A stretch of 64,000 bases of DNA from Kibdelosporangium persicum (GTDB lineage Bacteria; Actinomycetota; Actinomycetes; Mycobacteriales; Pseudonocardiaceae). A program made the position numbers and the translations under genes. Positions within the stretch are counted from its first letter, which is position 1; each line of letters starts with the position of its first letter. The stretch lies in contig NZ_JAAATY010000012.1 of NCBI RefSeq assembly GCF_013280595.1, positions 1 through 64,000 of the forward strand, written 5' to 3'. This document shows, one piece after another, positions 44,664 to 52,916 of this stretch. The notes beneath the pieces are model-generated. The model was not told where the DNA came from. It was given only the letters and a program-made list of their open reading frames with translations, and searched no databases.

Positions 44664-45233
44664 TCACTTCCGGTCGAACCAGGTCACGTACACGCCGCTG
44701 TCGAAGGACACCTGCTTGGTCGGCGTGAACCGCGTCGGCTGGAACGCCCCGTTGACCGCGAGCACGCCCGTGCCCGCGATGACCGGATAGCTCTTGATCA
44801 CGAGCTGGTCGATCTCCGGCAGCAACGAACCGGCCAGCTTCCCGCCGCCGGCCAGCCAGATGTCCAGCCCGTCCGCCTGTTTGAGCTCTTTGACCAGCGG
44901 CAGCGGATCACGTACCAGCGTCACCGCCGGATCGTCGATCTTCTCGAACGTTGTCGACACGACGTACTGCTTGACGTGGGCATACGGGCTGGTGATGTCG
45001 ATGTCCAGCGCGGGCTGGTAGGTGCCGAGGCCCATCACCAGCGTGTCGAACGCCTTGTTCGGCGCGTCGTCGAACCCCAGGTGCTTTCGGACGTGCGTCG
45101 GCAGTGTCTCCGGGTAGTGCTCGGCCATCCAGGCCATGTACTCGTCGGACACGGGATAGAAGTCGATCTCGCCACCGGGCCCGGCGATGTACCCGTCCAG
45201 CGAGATGCCGACGTAGTAGACGAGCTTTCGCAT
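44664..45233 (-). CDS. dihydrofolate-reductase-family (RibD C-terminal) protein, copy B
   Basis: 189 aa, same architecture and most of the same sequence as copy A (MRKLVYYVGISLDGYIAGPGGEIDF; LDIWLAGGGKLAGSLLPEIDQLVI). The intervening region differs more (GTYQPALDIDITSPYAHVKQ). A recent tandem duplication is the simplest reading. AAAGGGGG precedes the ATG. The start is 80 bp from the divergent TetR gene with an operator between them. Confidence 0.88.
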   Translation of the reverse strand: MRKLVYYVGISLDGYIAGPGGEIDFYPVSDEYMAWMAEHYPETLPTHVRKHLGFDDAPNKAFDTLVMGLGTYQPALDIDITSPYAHVKQYVVSTTFEKIDDPAVTLVRDPLPLVKELKQADGLDIWLAGGGKLAGSLLPEIDQLVIKSYPVIAGTGVLAVNGAFQPTRFTPTKQVSFDSGVYVTWFDRK

Positions 45234-45258
45234 AACGCCCCCTTTGGAGTACTCTGAC

Positions 45259-45295
45259 TGAAGTGGTTTGACCATAGTACTTCATCTGAAGTGGT
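45259..45295. promoter_or_regulatory. operator region between reductase pair and TetR gene
   Basis: TGAAGTGGT occurs twice (45259-45267 and 45287-45295), and ACTTCATCTGAAGT (45279-45292) is a 14-bp near-palindrome using the same half-site. This is the expected layout for autoregulation by the adjacent TetR-family protein with co-repression of the reductases. Confidence 0.7.
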
Positions 45296-45312
45296 GTCAA
45301 CAGGAGGCTGAA

Positions 45313-45894
45313 ATGCGGCAGAACCCCGCTCGGCGCGCCGCCTTGCTGGACGCGGCCATCGAGGTGCTGGCACGGGACGGGTCGCGTGGGCTCACGCTGC
45401 GCGCGGTCGACAAGGAGGCCGGTGTGCCGATCGGCACCGCGTCCAACTACTTCGACAGCCGGGACACGCTGCTCACCCAGGCAGGCGCCCGGGTGTACGA
45501 GCGGCTGATCCCCCAGGACGTCACCATCGAGGAGCAGATGTCGACAGCGGAGGGCACCGAGGGCTTCCTCCGGCTGATGCGCGAGACGATCGGTCGTGTG
45601 TCCGGTTTCCGAACCGGTTACCTCGCGCTGCTGGAGCTGCGGCTGGAGGCGACCCGGCGGCCGGAACTGCGCAAGGTGCTCACCGAGCGGGTGCGCGCCG
45701 ACATGGACGACAACGTGGCCCGGCACCTGGAGTCCGGGCTGCCGGGCGACGCGGTCTCCGTGCGACTGCTCCAGCTGGCGTTCAGCTGGCTGATCCTGGA
45801 ACAGCTGACCCTGCCGGACATCTTCACCGACGAGGAACGCGACACCCTGATCACCGAGGCCGTGATTCGACTGACGGCGAAACAGGTGCTGTAG
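45313..45894 (+). CDS. TetR-family transcriptional regulator
   Basis: 193 aa. N-terminal HTH: RRAALLDAAIEVLARDGSRGLTLRAVDKEAGVPIGTASNYFDSRDTLL, the TetR signature. The C-terminal ligand domain is all-helical. AGGAGG lies 5 nt before the ATG. Divergent from the two RibD-type reductases and flanked by its likely operator, so it is probably their repressor. Confidence 0.93.
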   Translation: MRQNPARRAALLDAAIEVLARDGSRGLTLRAVDKEAGVPIGTASNYFDSRDTLLTQAGARVYERLIPQDVTIEEQMSTAEGTEGFLRLMRETIGRVSGFRTGYLALLELRLEATRRPELRKVLTERVRADMDDNVARHLESGLPGDAVSVRLLQLAFSWLILEQLTLPDIFTDEERDTLITEAVIRLTAKQVL

Positions 45895-45929
45895 TCTCAG
45901 CCGGCACGTTCGAGAACTGGGGAACCACC

Positions 45930-46610
45930 ATGCGCCGGATCATTGCCGCGCTCGCTGTCTGTGCGGCGGCCGCCGGGTGTACGACGACTGTGACCGCGAC
46001 GCCGGTCCCGGCCGGTGACGTCGGGACGACCTCGACGAAGTCCACGACGTCCCGCAAGCCGACCGCCACGTCGACGCCGCAGCCGTACCTGACCGAGACC
46101 CCGGTGCTGGAGATCAACGAGGCCGCCACCAAGCCGGGCACGAAGCTGAAGTTCGGCACGCAGGGCGTCGTGCCCGCGTTCAGCCGGTACGCCAAGGGAA
46201 ACCTCGGTGTCACGGTCACCGTGGAGAGCGTCAAGGCGCCGGACGCGGACATCGACAAGCTGCCGCTGAAGGAGGAGGACAAGGCCAAGCTGCGCGGCAA
46301 GAACTTCTTCTACGTCCGTGCGGAACTGGAGAACCTCGACGGCGTGAACTTCACCGGCTTCCAGGCGCCGATCTTCACCGCCAGCACGAAGAGCGGCGGC
46401 TTCCCCGGCACGCTGCTCGGCACCTCGAAGATCTCCGTCACCGGGTGCGCCGAGGCGTTGTTCGCGCCGGACACCTTCACCACGAAAGGCGCGAAGTTCC
46501 CGACGTGCCGGCTCTACTTCGGCCTGGCGTCCGACCCGATCACGTCGCTGCGGTACGGCGAGAAACCGTACGACCGTGACCCCGCCAAGGCCGTGACCTG
46601 GCAGAGCTGA
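45930..46610 (+). CDS. lipoprotein of unknown function
   Basis: 226 aa. Lipobox AAAAGC after a short signal (RRIIAALAVCAAAAGC), then a Thr/Ser-rich spacer (TTSTKSTTSRKPTATSTP) that would span the cell wall. A ~150-residue beta domain of DUF4352-like appearance follows (NLGVTVTVESVKAP, FFYVRAELENLDGVNF), with two cysteines (GCAEALFAP, PTCRLYFG) that may form a disulfide. Surface-exposed; role unknown. Confidence 0.8.
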   Translation: MRRIIAALAVCAAAAGCTTTVTATPVPAGDVGTTSTKSTTSRKPTATSTPQPYLTETPVLEINEAATKPGTKLKFGTQGVVPAFSRYAKGNLGVTVTVESVKAPDADIDKLPLKEEDKAKLRGKNFFYVRAELENLDGVNFTGFQAPIFTASTKSGGFPGTLLGTSKISVTGCAEALFAPDTFTTKGAKFPTCRLYFGLASDPITSLRYGEKPYDRDPAKAVTWQS

Positions 46611-46617
46611 ACAGGCT

Positions 46618-46842
46618 CTAATCGCCGCGCACGGTCAGCACCACCCGAAGGACGTGCTCGACGGCGGACGGGAAGACCGCGCCACGCAGTTCGCCGCGGG
46701 TGGCCAGGTTCTGGGACGCGAACTCCAGCATGCGGTCCGCGCCCATCCGCCGGACCACCAGCGCGGCGATCTCCTCCAGCTCCAGGCCGGGGTTGTCCAG
46801 GCGGGTCAGGGCGAACTCGACGATTAGCTCCTCGTCCGTCAT
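46618..46842 (-). CDS. small hypothetical protein
   Basis: 74 aa from the ATG at 46842 (TDEELIVEFALTRLDNPGLELEEIAALVVRRM), mostly helical and acidic; not recognised. An upstream in-frame ATG at 46908 would add 22 residues but would place the inverted repeat at 46872-46892 inside the gene, so the shorter form is preferred. It ends 7 bp from the lipoprotein stop. Confidence 0.5.
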   Translation of the reverse strand: MTDEELIVEFALTRLDNPGLELEEIAALVVRRMGADRMLEFASQNLATRGELRGAVFPSAVEHVLRVVLTVRGD

Positions 46843-46871
46843 CGCCCGTCCGCCCCTCGGGATCGCCGTCC

Positions 46872-46892
46872 TGACAGGGATCACCACTGTCA
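46872..46892. promoter_or_regulatory. inverted repeat between divergent genes
   Basis: TGACAG and CTGTCA arms are separated by 9 nt, between the small minus-strand gene and the cupin gene. Likely an operator for one of them. Confidence 0.4.
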
Positions 46893-46965
46893 CAGTTCGG
46901 TCCGCCATCTTGTCTTCGCTCGTGCACGGCCGGATCACCCCGGCCACGACTCACGAAGGACCACG

Positions 46966-47397
46966 ATGAGCACCGACCACGGGCACCACATCGATTATCC
47001 CGATTCGACCGCTCCGCCACCCAGACTCGAGGTGGTCGCGACCGTGCCGGGCGCGCCGCCGGCGCCCGAGGGCGCGGAGGCGATGACCATTCTGGTCACC
47101 CTGCCGCCCGGCAGCCCCGGCGCGCCCCCGCACCGGCACTCCGGCCCCGCGTACGGGTACGTGATCAAGGGGGAGATCGTCTTCGAGCTCGAAGGCGAGC
47201 CCGAGCGTGTCGTCAAGGCGGGCGAGGCCTTCTGGGAGCCGGGCGGCGACGTGATCCACTACCAGGACGGCAACCACCTCACCGACGAGGAATCCGCCTT
47301 CGTGGTGACCATGTTCTGCGCGCCTGGCCAGCCGATGCTGACGGTGGTGAGCGCGGAGGAACTGGAGGCGCGGCGGGATCGGCGTGCACCGCGATGA
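46966..47397 (+). CDS. cupin-domain protein, copy 1
   Basis: 143 aa single cupin: PPGSPGAPPHRHSGPAYGYVIKGEIVFELEG gives the first cupin motif (HxH...E-like), and EPGGDVIHYQDGN the second. Relatives bind a divalent metal in the barrel and include dioxygenases and sensors. Its stop overlaps the next cupin's ATG, so the two are co-translated. Confidence 0.85.
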   Translation: MSTDHGHHIDYPDSTAPPPRLEVVATVPGAPPAPEGAEAMTILVTLPPGSPGAPPHRHSGPAYGYVIKGEIVFELEGEPERVVKAGEAFWEPGGDVIHYQDGNHLTDEESAFVVTMFCAPGQPMLTVVSAEELEARRDRRAPR

Positions 47398-47732
47398 CCA
47401 GGACGTCCCTGACGGCGCTCGTCCGTGATCAGCTCGACCTCGCCCGCTCGGCGAACAGCGGCCGCAGCGCCACCACCGTCCATGGTGGACATGAGCGGTC
47501 CTTGCGGCAGACCGTGATGGCGTTACGGCAGGGCGAGCACATGCACGAGCAAGAACACCCTGGCGAAGTCACTGTGCAGGTTCTGCACGGACGTGTCCGC
47601 CTGGTGGCCGGACCCGACTCGTGGGTCGGCGGTCCCGGCGACCTGTTGACCATGCCGGATCGCCGGCATCGCGTGGAGGCGTTGGAGGACAGCGCCTTCC
47701 TGTTCACCACCGCACGACAGCTCACGGCCTGA
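47394..47732 (+). CDS. cupin-domain protein, copy 2
   Basis: 112 aa cupin without catalytic accessory domains: QTVMALRQGEHMHEQEHPGEVTVQVLHGRVRLV and GGPGDLLTMPDRRHRVEALEDSAFLFT. This is the LuxR-independent 'cupin domain-containing' type often implicated in stress or quorum-signal handling. Coupled to copy 1 by ATGA overlap. Confidence 0.82.
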   Translation: MTRTSLTALVRDQLDLARSANSGRSATTVHGGHERSLRQTVMALRQGEHMHEQEHPGEVTVQVLHGRVRLVAGPDSWVGGPGDLLTMPDRRHRVEALEDSAFLFTTARQLTA

Positions 47733-47837
47733 TCTCTCCGAGGGCGGGAACCGAGTGGCTCCCGCCCTCCGCCGAGCATGACACCCCCGGGAATGGGTAC
47801 GCGGGTGGTGACCACGAACGCCGCAAGGGGTGAAGGC

Positions 47838-48083
47838 ATGACCGTCCGCGAAGAAGACGTGCAACGCCTGTTGGACGCCGAAGTCGACAATGCGGTGATG
47901 GTGTTGCTGGAAGGACGCGTCCAGGTGGTCGCCGCGGCGGACCTGGATTCGCCGCAGTACCGGGGTGCGTTGCGGGTGGCTTCGCGGGAGGACATCGCCA
48001 AGCGGCACGGCCCGCTGGGCGAGCACGAGCTCAAAGAGGTGGCCGCCCAGCTCGACATGGAGATCGCCGAGCTCGGCGGGTAG
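47838..48083 (+). CDS. small hypothetical protein
   Basis: 81 aa from the ATG preceded by GGGGTGAAGG. Contains REEDVQRLLDAEVDNAVMVLLEGRVQVV and a C-terminal helix (HELKEVAAQLDMEIAELGG). Well-behaved alpha/beta composition, no recognised family. Confidence 0.6.
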   Translation: MTVREEDVQRLLDAEVDNAVMVLLEGRVQVVAAADLDSPQYRGALRVASREDIAKRHGPLGEHELKEVAAQLDMEIAELGG

Positions 48084-48171
48084 AAACCCGGATCGGCGGG
48101 ACCCGGCGGCCGCCGCCGATCAAGTGGCCGCGTACTTTTCTGTCGAGGCTGGCCTGCCCCCGTGTTCCTGG

Positions 48172-48544
48172 CGCGACCACGGGCACGGCGGCCGCCCTGC
48201 TGGCGCTGTATTTCGTCGGCTCCATCCCGATCCTCGTGGCGCTTGTGCTGCCGGCGTGGGGGACGCTCGCGATGAGCATGGCCCCGTCGCTCCAGCTCCG
48301 TGTGGTGACTCTGGCCGGTCCCGGCGGCCGGTTGGCGTCCTCGCTGCCCGCCTCCGCGGTCAACGTGGGAATCGCGGCAGGCTCGGCCGCCGGCGGGGTC
48401 GCGATCAGCGATTTCGGCCCTTCGGCTCCGATGATCACAGGGGCGGCCATCGCCGTGGTCGGCGTCATGCTCGCCTGGGCCACCAGCTACCTCAAACCAC
48501 CGGTGATCGAGCAGGCGCCGGAGCCGGCTGCCCGGCCGTCCTGA
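48172..48544 (+). pseudogene. C-terminal fragment of an MFS exporter
   Basis: The reading frame carries the last four or so helices of an AraJ/CmlR-type MFS transporter (TAAALLALYFVGSIPILVALVLP, ASSLPASAVNVGIAAGSAAGG, VVGVMLAWATSYLKPPV). The preceding ~250 residues are missing and no plausible start precedes the homology; a GTG at 48236 would give a 102-aa piece. Its C-terminus closely matches the tail of the deleted MFS gene at 12.7 kb. Confidence 0.75.
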
Positions 48545-48636
48545 CGGAGCTTCCGGCCCACCGGCGAGGACCGGCGTTGGGGACACCGCGTGCGCAGCTC
48601 ACATTCCCCGGGCCGCGGCTGGGCCAAGATGTGTCC

Positions 48637-49371
48637 ATGATCGAGGTGACTGAGCAGGACGGCGTCGCGATCCTGCGACTGGACCACGGCCCGGTGAACG
48701 CGCTGGATCTGGAGATCCTGACCGAACTGCCGGACGCACTGGCCCGCGTCGCCGACGCCCGCGCGGTGGTGCTGACCGGTGCGGGCCGGTGTTTCTCGGC
48801 GGGTGTGGACCTGAAGCGGATCATCGACGGCGGCCCCGGCTACGTTCAGGAGTTCATCCCGGCGCTGGGCCGGGCCGCGTACGCCTGGTTCACCCATCCG
48901 AAGCCGACCGTCGCCGCGGTCAACGGGCACGCCTTGGCCGGCGGCTGCGTACTCGCCGCAGCCGCCGACGTCACCCTGATGTCGGGTGGCACGATCGGCC
49001 TCACCGAGCTGGCCGCCGGAGTGCCGTTCCCGACCGTGCCGCTCGAGATCATGCGGCACGCCTGCGCCGCGGTCACCTCGCTCGTCCTGACTGCCAAGAC
49101 GATGGGCCCGAATGAGGCCGTGGCGATCGGGCTGGTCGACGAGGTGGTCACGCCCGACGAGCTGATCGCGGTCGCGACCACCCGCGCGGACAAGCTCGCC
49201 GGGGTCCCGTCGGCTGTGTACGCGTTGAGCAAGACGCAGTTGCGACGGCCCGCCGTGCAGCGCATCGACGAGCTGCGGGCCGTCGACGATCCCACCGTGA
49301 TCGAGATCTGGGGTTCCGACGCCACGCGCGACTACCTCACCGGCTTCATGGCGTCGCTCGGACGAGGCTGA
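48637..49371 (+). CDS. enoyl-CoA hydratase/isomerase family protein
   Basis: 244 aa crotonase fold. ALTGAGRCFSAGVDLKRII-type oxyanion region (VVLTGAGRCFSAGVDL) and the second oxyanion Gly in NGHALAGGCVLAAAADV are present. The usual catalytic Glu pair is partly replaced (TELAAGVPFPTVPLEIMRH), so hydratase versus isomerase/hydrolase activity is open. No fatty-acid-degradation neighbours. Confidence 0.88.
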   Translation: MIEVTEQDGVAILRLDHGPVNALDLEILTELPDALARVADARAVVLTGAGRCFSAGVDLKRIIDGGPGYVQEFIPALGRAAYAWFTHPKPTVAAVNGHALAGGCVLAAAADVTLMSGGTIGLTELAAGVPFPTVPLEIMRHACAAVTSLVLTAKTMGPNEAVAIGLVDEVVTPDELIAVATTRADKLAGVPSAVYALSKTQLRRPAVQRIDELRAVDDPTVIEIWGSDATRDYLTGFMASLGRG

Positions 49372-49377
49372 CGCCTT

Positions 49378-50718
49378 TCAGGTCAGCACAAGTTGCGTGA
49401 CCGAAGGACCCGGCAGCGAGACGGTCACCTGGCCACCGGAAACCGTGACGGTGCCGAGGTCGGCAGGCTTGGCGTAGCTCACGGTGTTTCCGTCCTTCTG
49501 GTACACCGCTCCCCTGCTGACGCCCGGCCCGACCGAGATCACGGCGTTGCGCGCCGACATGCCCTTGTTCACCAGCACGACGACCTTGGGGTTGTCCGAC
49601 GCGTAGACCTCGACGTCCGGCAACGTGGTGGCCGACTTCACCAGGCTGGTCCCGAAGTGGGCCAGCCCGGTGCCCTGCTGCCCGGTGAAGAAGCCGACGC
49701 CCTGGTAGACCGGCATCCGCTCGTTCACCCCGGCACCGTTCTCGTGCGGCCGGTCGTACAGCAGGCCCAGCGCGCCGTTCTTGTCGCCGTACACGTAGCC
49801 GCGGGCGCCCGCCTCCGCGAGCCTGCCGAAGACGCTGGCGCCCCACCAGATCGCGGCGTTGCGGTACTGGACCGGTTCGGTGCCGATGTTGTCGCAGCCC
49901 GGCGGATCGGGGTGGATTCCCCAGTCGGAGTTGGTCTCCCCGATCTGGATGCCGATCCGGTCCGCTCGCGCGGGCACCGTCTCGGCGATCAACGCGCGGA
50001 CCGCCGACACGTCCGACGTCCACTGCGCCGTGTCGGCGAGCAACTTGACGTCACATACCGCGTGTTCGCCCGCGCCGTACTTGTGGAAGTCGACGAAGTC
50101 CGTACGGCTGCCGCTGAGCGAAAGGAATTCGGCGAGGTAGTCCATCCGCGGGTGTGACACGGCAGGCCCACCCACGCTGATGGCCGGGTCGACGGCCTTC
50201 ATCGCGTCGTAGGTGGCGTTGAACCTCGCCGCGTACGACGACGCCAGCTTGTCGCCCTTGGTGTCCGGCTCGTTGCCGACGATCCACCTGCCGACCGGGT
50301 TTCCGCCCTGGTTGAAGTGCCGCACCAGGTTGGCGGCGTCGACCGGGTCCTCCGGCACGATCAGCACCGGCTGGGCCCCAGCCTTTTTGATCGACGTGAC
50401 CCACGCGTCACCGGAGACGGTCGTGTCCGCACCCGCTCCGCCTGCGACGATGGCGCTGGTCGGATCGCCGGGCCGGGCGTACGTCAGGTGCATCCGCATC
50501 GAGCCGTACCTGCCGGTGAGCATCGCTTGGTGCTGCGGATCGTTGGTGAGGTAACTGCCGTACCCGTAGCCGGTGATGGCGGCGCTGAAGGTGTCCGCGG
50601 GAACCGCGCGCACGACCGTGCCGAAGTCGACCGTCACGGTCGCAGCCGCGGCGTGAGCTGTGGCAGTCGTCACTGCGGCTAACGCGACAACCACGACAGG
50701 CAGGCACATCCGTACCAT
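49378..50718 (-). CDS. secreted clan-A glycoside hydrolase (GH39/GH30-like)
   Basis: 446 aa, signal peptide ([19 protein letters not shown]). A TIM-barrel retaining glycosidase is suggested by WIVGNEPDTKG (acid/base Glu after Asn) and IGIQIGETNSDWG (nucleophile Glu). A ~90-residue C-terminal beta domain follows (VEVYASDNPKVVVLVNKG). Bond specificity (xylan, glucuronoxylan, etc.) is not evident. Divergent from the MFS gene, with ~200 bp of regulatory DNA between. Confidence 0.75.
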   Translation of the reverse strand: MVRMCLPVVVVALAAVTTATAHAAAATVTVDFGTVVRAVPADTFSAAITGYGYGSYLTNDPQHQAMLTGRYGSMRMHLTYARPGDPTSAIVAGGAGADTTVSGDAWVTSIKKAGAQPVLIVPEDPVDAANLVRHFNQGGNPVGRWIVGNEPDTKGDKLASSYAARFNATYDAMKAVDPAISVGGPAVSHPRMDYLAEFLSLSGSRTDFVDFHKYGAGEHAVCDVKLLADTAQWTSDVSAVRALIAETVPARADRIGIQIGETNSDWGIHPDPPGCDNIGTEPVQYRNAAIWWGASVFGRLAEAGARGYVYGDKNGALGLLYDRPHENGAGVNERMPVYQGVGFFTGQQGTGLAHFGTSLVKSATTLPDVEVYASDNPKVVVLVNKGMSARNAVISVGPGVSRGAVYQKDGNTVSYAKPADLGTVTVSGGQVTVSLPGPSVTQLVLT

Positions 50719-50924
50719 CGAAACCTCACCGATTCCCTAGTCGACCTGCGCGAACCAGGGCCAGTGTCGGCCTGACGCGTACAAGATCCGTACAACGGAA
50801 GCAACCGGAAATTCGGGTGAAACGCGACCGCGAGGTACGGAAGACTAGCAACAGCCGATGAATTCCGCCAGGGGCGCCGGTCTGTATCGGCGACAGCACA
50901 CGAACCACCAACGGGGGTATTTTG
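50719..50924. promoter_or_regulatory. divergent intergenic region, no defined site seen
   Basis: Gap between the glycosidase and the EmrB-type exporter. It must hold two promoters, but I see no strong palindrome or repeat. Confidence 0.3.
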
Positions 50925-52367
50925 ATGTCCACTGCGAGCTTGGAACGACCGCCTACGACGGCGGGCCGCACCCCGACGGTGGTGCGGCTGCTGGTGGCGG
51001 CCACGTTCGTGGTGATCCTCAACGAGACCATCATGATCAACGCCATTCCCCGGCTGATGGAGTCGTTGCAGGTCACTGAGCAGTCCGCGCAGTGGGTGTC
51101 CACCGCGTTCATGCTGACCATGGCCGCCGTGATCCCGATGACCGGCTGGTTCCTGCAACGAGTGACCACGCGCCAGGCGTACGTGATCGCGATGAGCGTG
51201 TTCCTGGGTGGCACCGTCCTGTCGGCCGTCGCGCCTACGTTCGAGGTGCTGCTGCTCGGCCGGATCGTGCAGGCGGCGGGCACGGCCGTGATGATGCCGC
51301 TGCTGATGACCACGTTGATGATGGTGGTGCCCGAGGAAGACCGCGGCCGCGTGATGGGCAACGTCACCATGGCGATCTCGGTGGCACCCGCGCTCGGGCC
51401 CGCCGTGTCCGGGCTGATCCTGCAGCTCGGTTCCTGGCGGCTGCTGTTCGTGGTGGTGCTGCCGATCACCGCGCTGATCGCCGTGTTCGGCCTGCGGAAG
51501 CTGGAGAACATCGGCGAGCCGGAGGTCAGCACCATCGACTGGCTCAGTGTCATGGTGGCGGCGCTCGGCTTCGGTGGCCTGGTGTACGGCCTGAGCCTGT
51601 TCGGTGAGGGCGCCGGGCACATCGGCCTCGGCATCGGCTTCGTCGCCGCCGGCGGCGCGACCATCGCGGTGTTCGTGCTCCGGCAGCTCAGCCTGCAGCG
51701 CAAGGGCAAACCGCTGCTGGACCTGCGCATCCTTCGGCACGGCACCTACACGCTGTCGTTGGCGCTCATGTCCATCGCGTTCCTGACCATGCTCGGGTCG
51801 ATGATCCTGTTGCCGCTCTACCTGCAGAACCTCCGCGGACTGAGCCCGCTGCAGACAGGCCTGCTGGTGATGCCGGGCGGGCTGGCGATGGGTCTGCTGG
51901 GGCCGTTGGTCGGCAGGGTGTTCGACCGGGTCGGCAGCAGGCCGCTGGTGCTGCCCGGCACGATCGGCATGGTGCTGGCCCTCGCCGGGCTCACCCAGGT
52001 CTCGGCGACGATGCCGTACTGGCAGATCCTCGGGCTGCACACGCTGCTGATGGTCAGCCTGGCGGCGTCGTTCACGCCGGTGTTCACCCTCGGCATGGGT
52101 GCGTTGCCGCGGTCGCTGTACTCACACGGCAGCTCGATGCTCGGCACGCTGCAGCAGGTCGCGGCGGCGTTCGGCACGGCGCTCGCGGTCACCGTGCTGT
52201 CCGCCCGGGCCAGCAGCCTGGTCGCCGACGGCGTCGACACGGCGTCCGCGCAGTTGAGCGGCATGCGGCTGGCGTTCCTCATCACAGCGGTTCTCGGGTT
52301 GGCGACAGTCGCGATCGCCATGAAACTCCCCCGCCGCGCCGACACCGACACCAACACCACCTCGTGA
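50925..52367 (+). CDS. DHA2 (EmrB/QacA) family MFS drug exporter
   Basis: 480 aa, fourteen-helix type. NETIMINAIPRLMESLQVTEQSAQWVSTAFMLTMA is the DHA2 motif around helix 1-2, and GRIVQAAGTAVMMPLL matches motif C-like packing of proton antiporters. GGGGGT precedes the ATG. The last codons (Thr-Thr-Ser-stop) come from palindrome copy 4. Confidence 0.92.
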   Translation: MSTASLERPPTTAGRTPTVVRLLVAATFVVILNETIMINAIPRLMESLQVTEQSAQWVSTAFMLTMAAVIPMTGWFLQRVTTRQAYVIAMSVFLGGTVLSAVAPTFEVLLLGRIVQAAGTAVMMPLLMTTLMMVVPEEDRGRVMGNVTMAISVAPALGPAVSGLILQLGSWRLLFVVVLPITALIAVFGLRKLENIGEPEVSTIDWLSVMVAALGFGGLVYGLSLFGEGAGHIGLGIGFVAAGGATIAVFVLRQLSLQRKGKPLLDLRILRHGTYTLSLALMSIAFLTMLGSMILLPLYLQNLRGLSPLQTGLLVMPGGLAMGLLGPLVGRVFDRVGSRPLVLPGTIGMVLALAGLTQVSATMPYWQILGLHTLLMVSLAASFTPVFTLGMGALPRSLYSHGSSMLGTLQQVAAAFGTALAVTVLSARASSLVADGVDTASAQLSGMRLAFLITAVLGLATVAIAMKLPRRADTDTNTTS

Positions 52368-52410
52368 GTGTTTATCAGGGTTAGAACACGGATAAACACT
52401 CACGAGGTGG
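52357..52410. repeat. dispersed palindromic element, copy 4 (shared gene ends)
   Basis: Perfect 20-bp arms (52357-52376 and 52391-52410; CCACCTCGTGAGTGTTTATC). Each arm encodes ACC TCG TGA, so the element supplies the last codons and stops of both converging genes. The cleanest case for a bidirectional terminator role. Confidence 0.93.
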
Positions 52411-52780
52411 GTTTGCGGGCGACGATGAGGGCGCCCGCGACGCAGCCTGCGAAGAACGGCGACGGCACGAGCAGGACGCCGCCCACCAGGCACCACGCCG
52501 CCACGCCCCAGCCGATCCAGGCGGGCACAGCCACTTCGCGTCCGGCCAGGTGCCAGATCAGGCAGCCCAGCAGGATCAGCGGCACGCCGAAGGACCCCAC
52601 GCCCGCCCAGAACGCGACCGCGTTCTGCAGGGCGGCCTGGTCACCGGCGAACCGGAGCGGAACGGCCGCCCATCCCCAGCGGGTCATGTCGTCCCACGTG
52701 AAGAACGTCAGCAACGAGAGGTGCCCCGCCCCGAGCACGACCATGATCCCGCTTGCCCACCGCAGTCTGACGGCGCTCAT
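52400..52780 (-). CDS. DUF6463-like small membrane protein
   Basis: 126 aa with four hydrophobic helices: SGIMVVLGAGHLSLLTFFTW, FWAGVGSFGVPLILLGCLIWHLA, IGWGVAAWCLVGGVLLVPSP. Family matches the actinobacterial DUF6463 type; function unknown. Divergent from the TetR gene with two palindromic operators between, so it is a probable target of that regulator. Start ATG 52780 (GTG 52792 possible). Confidence 0.75.
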   Translation of the reverse strand: MSAVRLRWASGIMVVLGAGHLSLLTFFTWDDMTRWGWAAVPLRFAGDQAALQNAVAFWAGVGSFGVPLILLGCLIWHLAGREVAVPAWIGWGVAAWCLVGGVLLVPSPFFAGCVAGALIVARKPTS

Positions 52781-52839
52781 CGTGTGCACCACGACTGCGC
52801 GACGTCTTCGGGCCTTCTCGGCATGATCTCACCCCATCT

Positions 52840-52877
52840 ATACGGTGCCGTATGGTTCATTTGTACGCTAACGTATA
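52840..52877. promoter_or_regulatory. twin TetR operators
   Basis: ATACGGTGCCGTAT (52840-52853) is a perfect 6+2+6 palindrome, and GTACGCTAACGTATA just after it (52863-52877) repeats the half-site imperfectly. Position between the divergent DUF6463 and TetR genes fits autoregulation. Confidence 0.7.
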
Positions 52878-52916
52878 CCCGGCGAGGCGATCAACGGAGG
52901 TGGCGAGATTCCTGCC

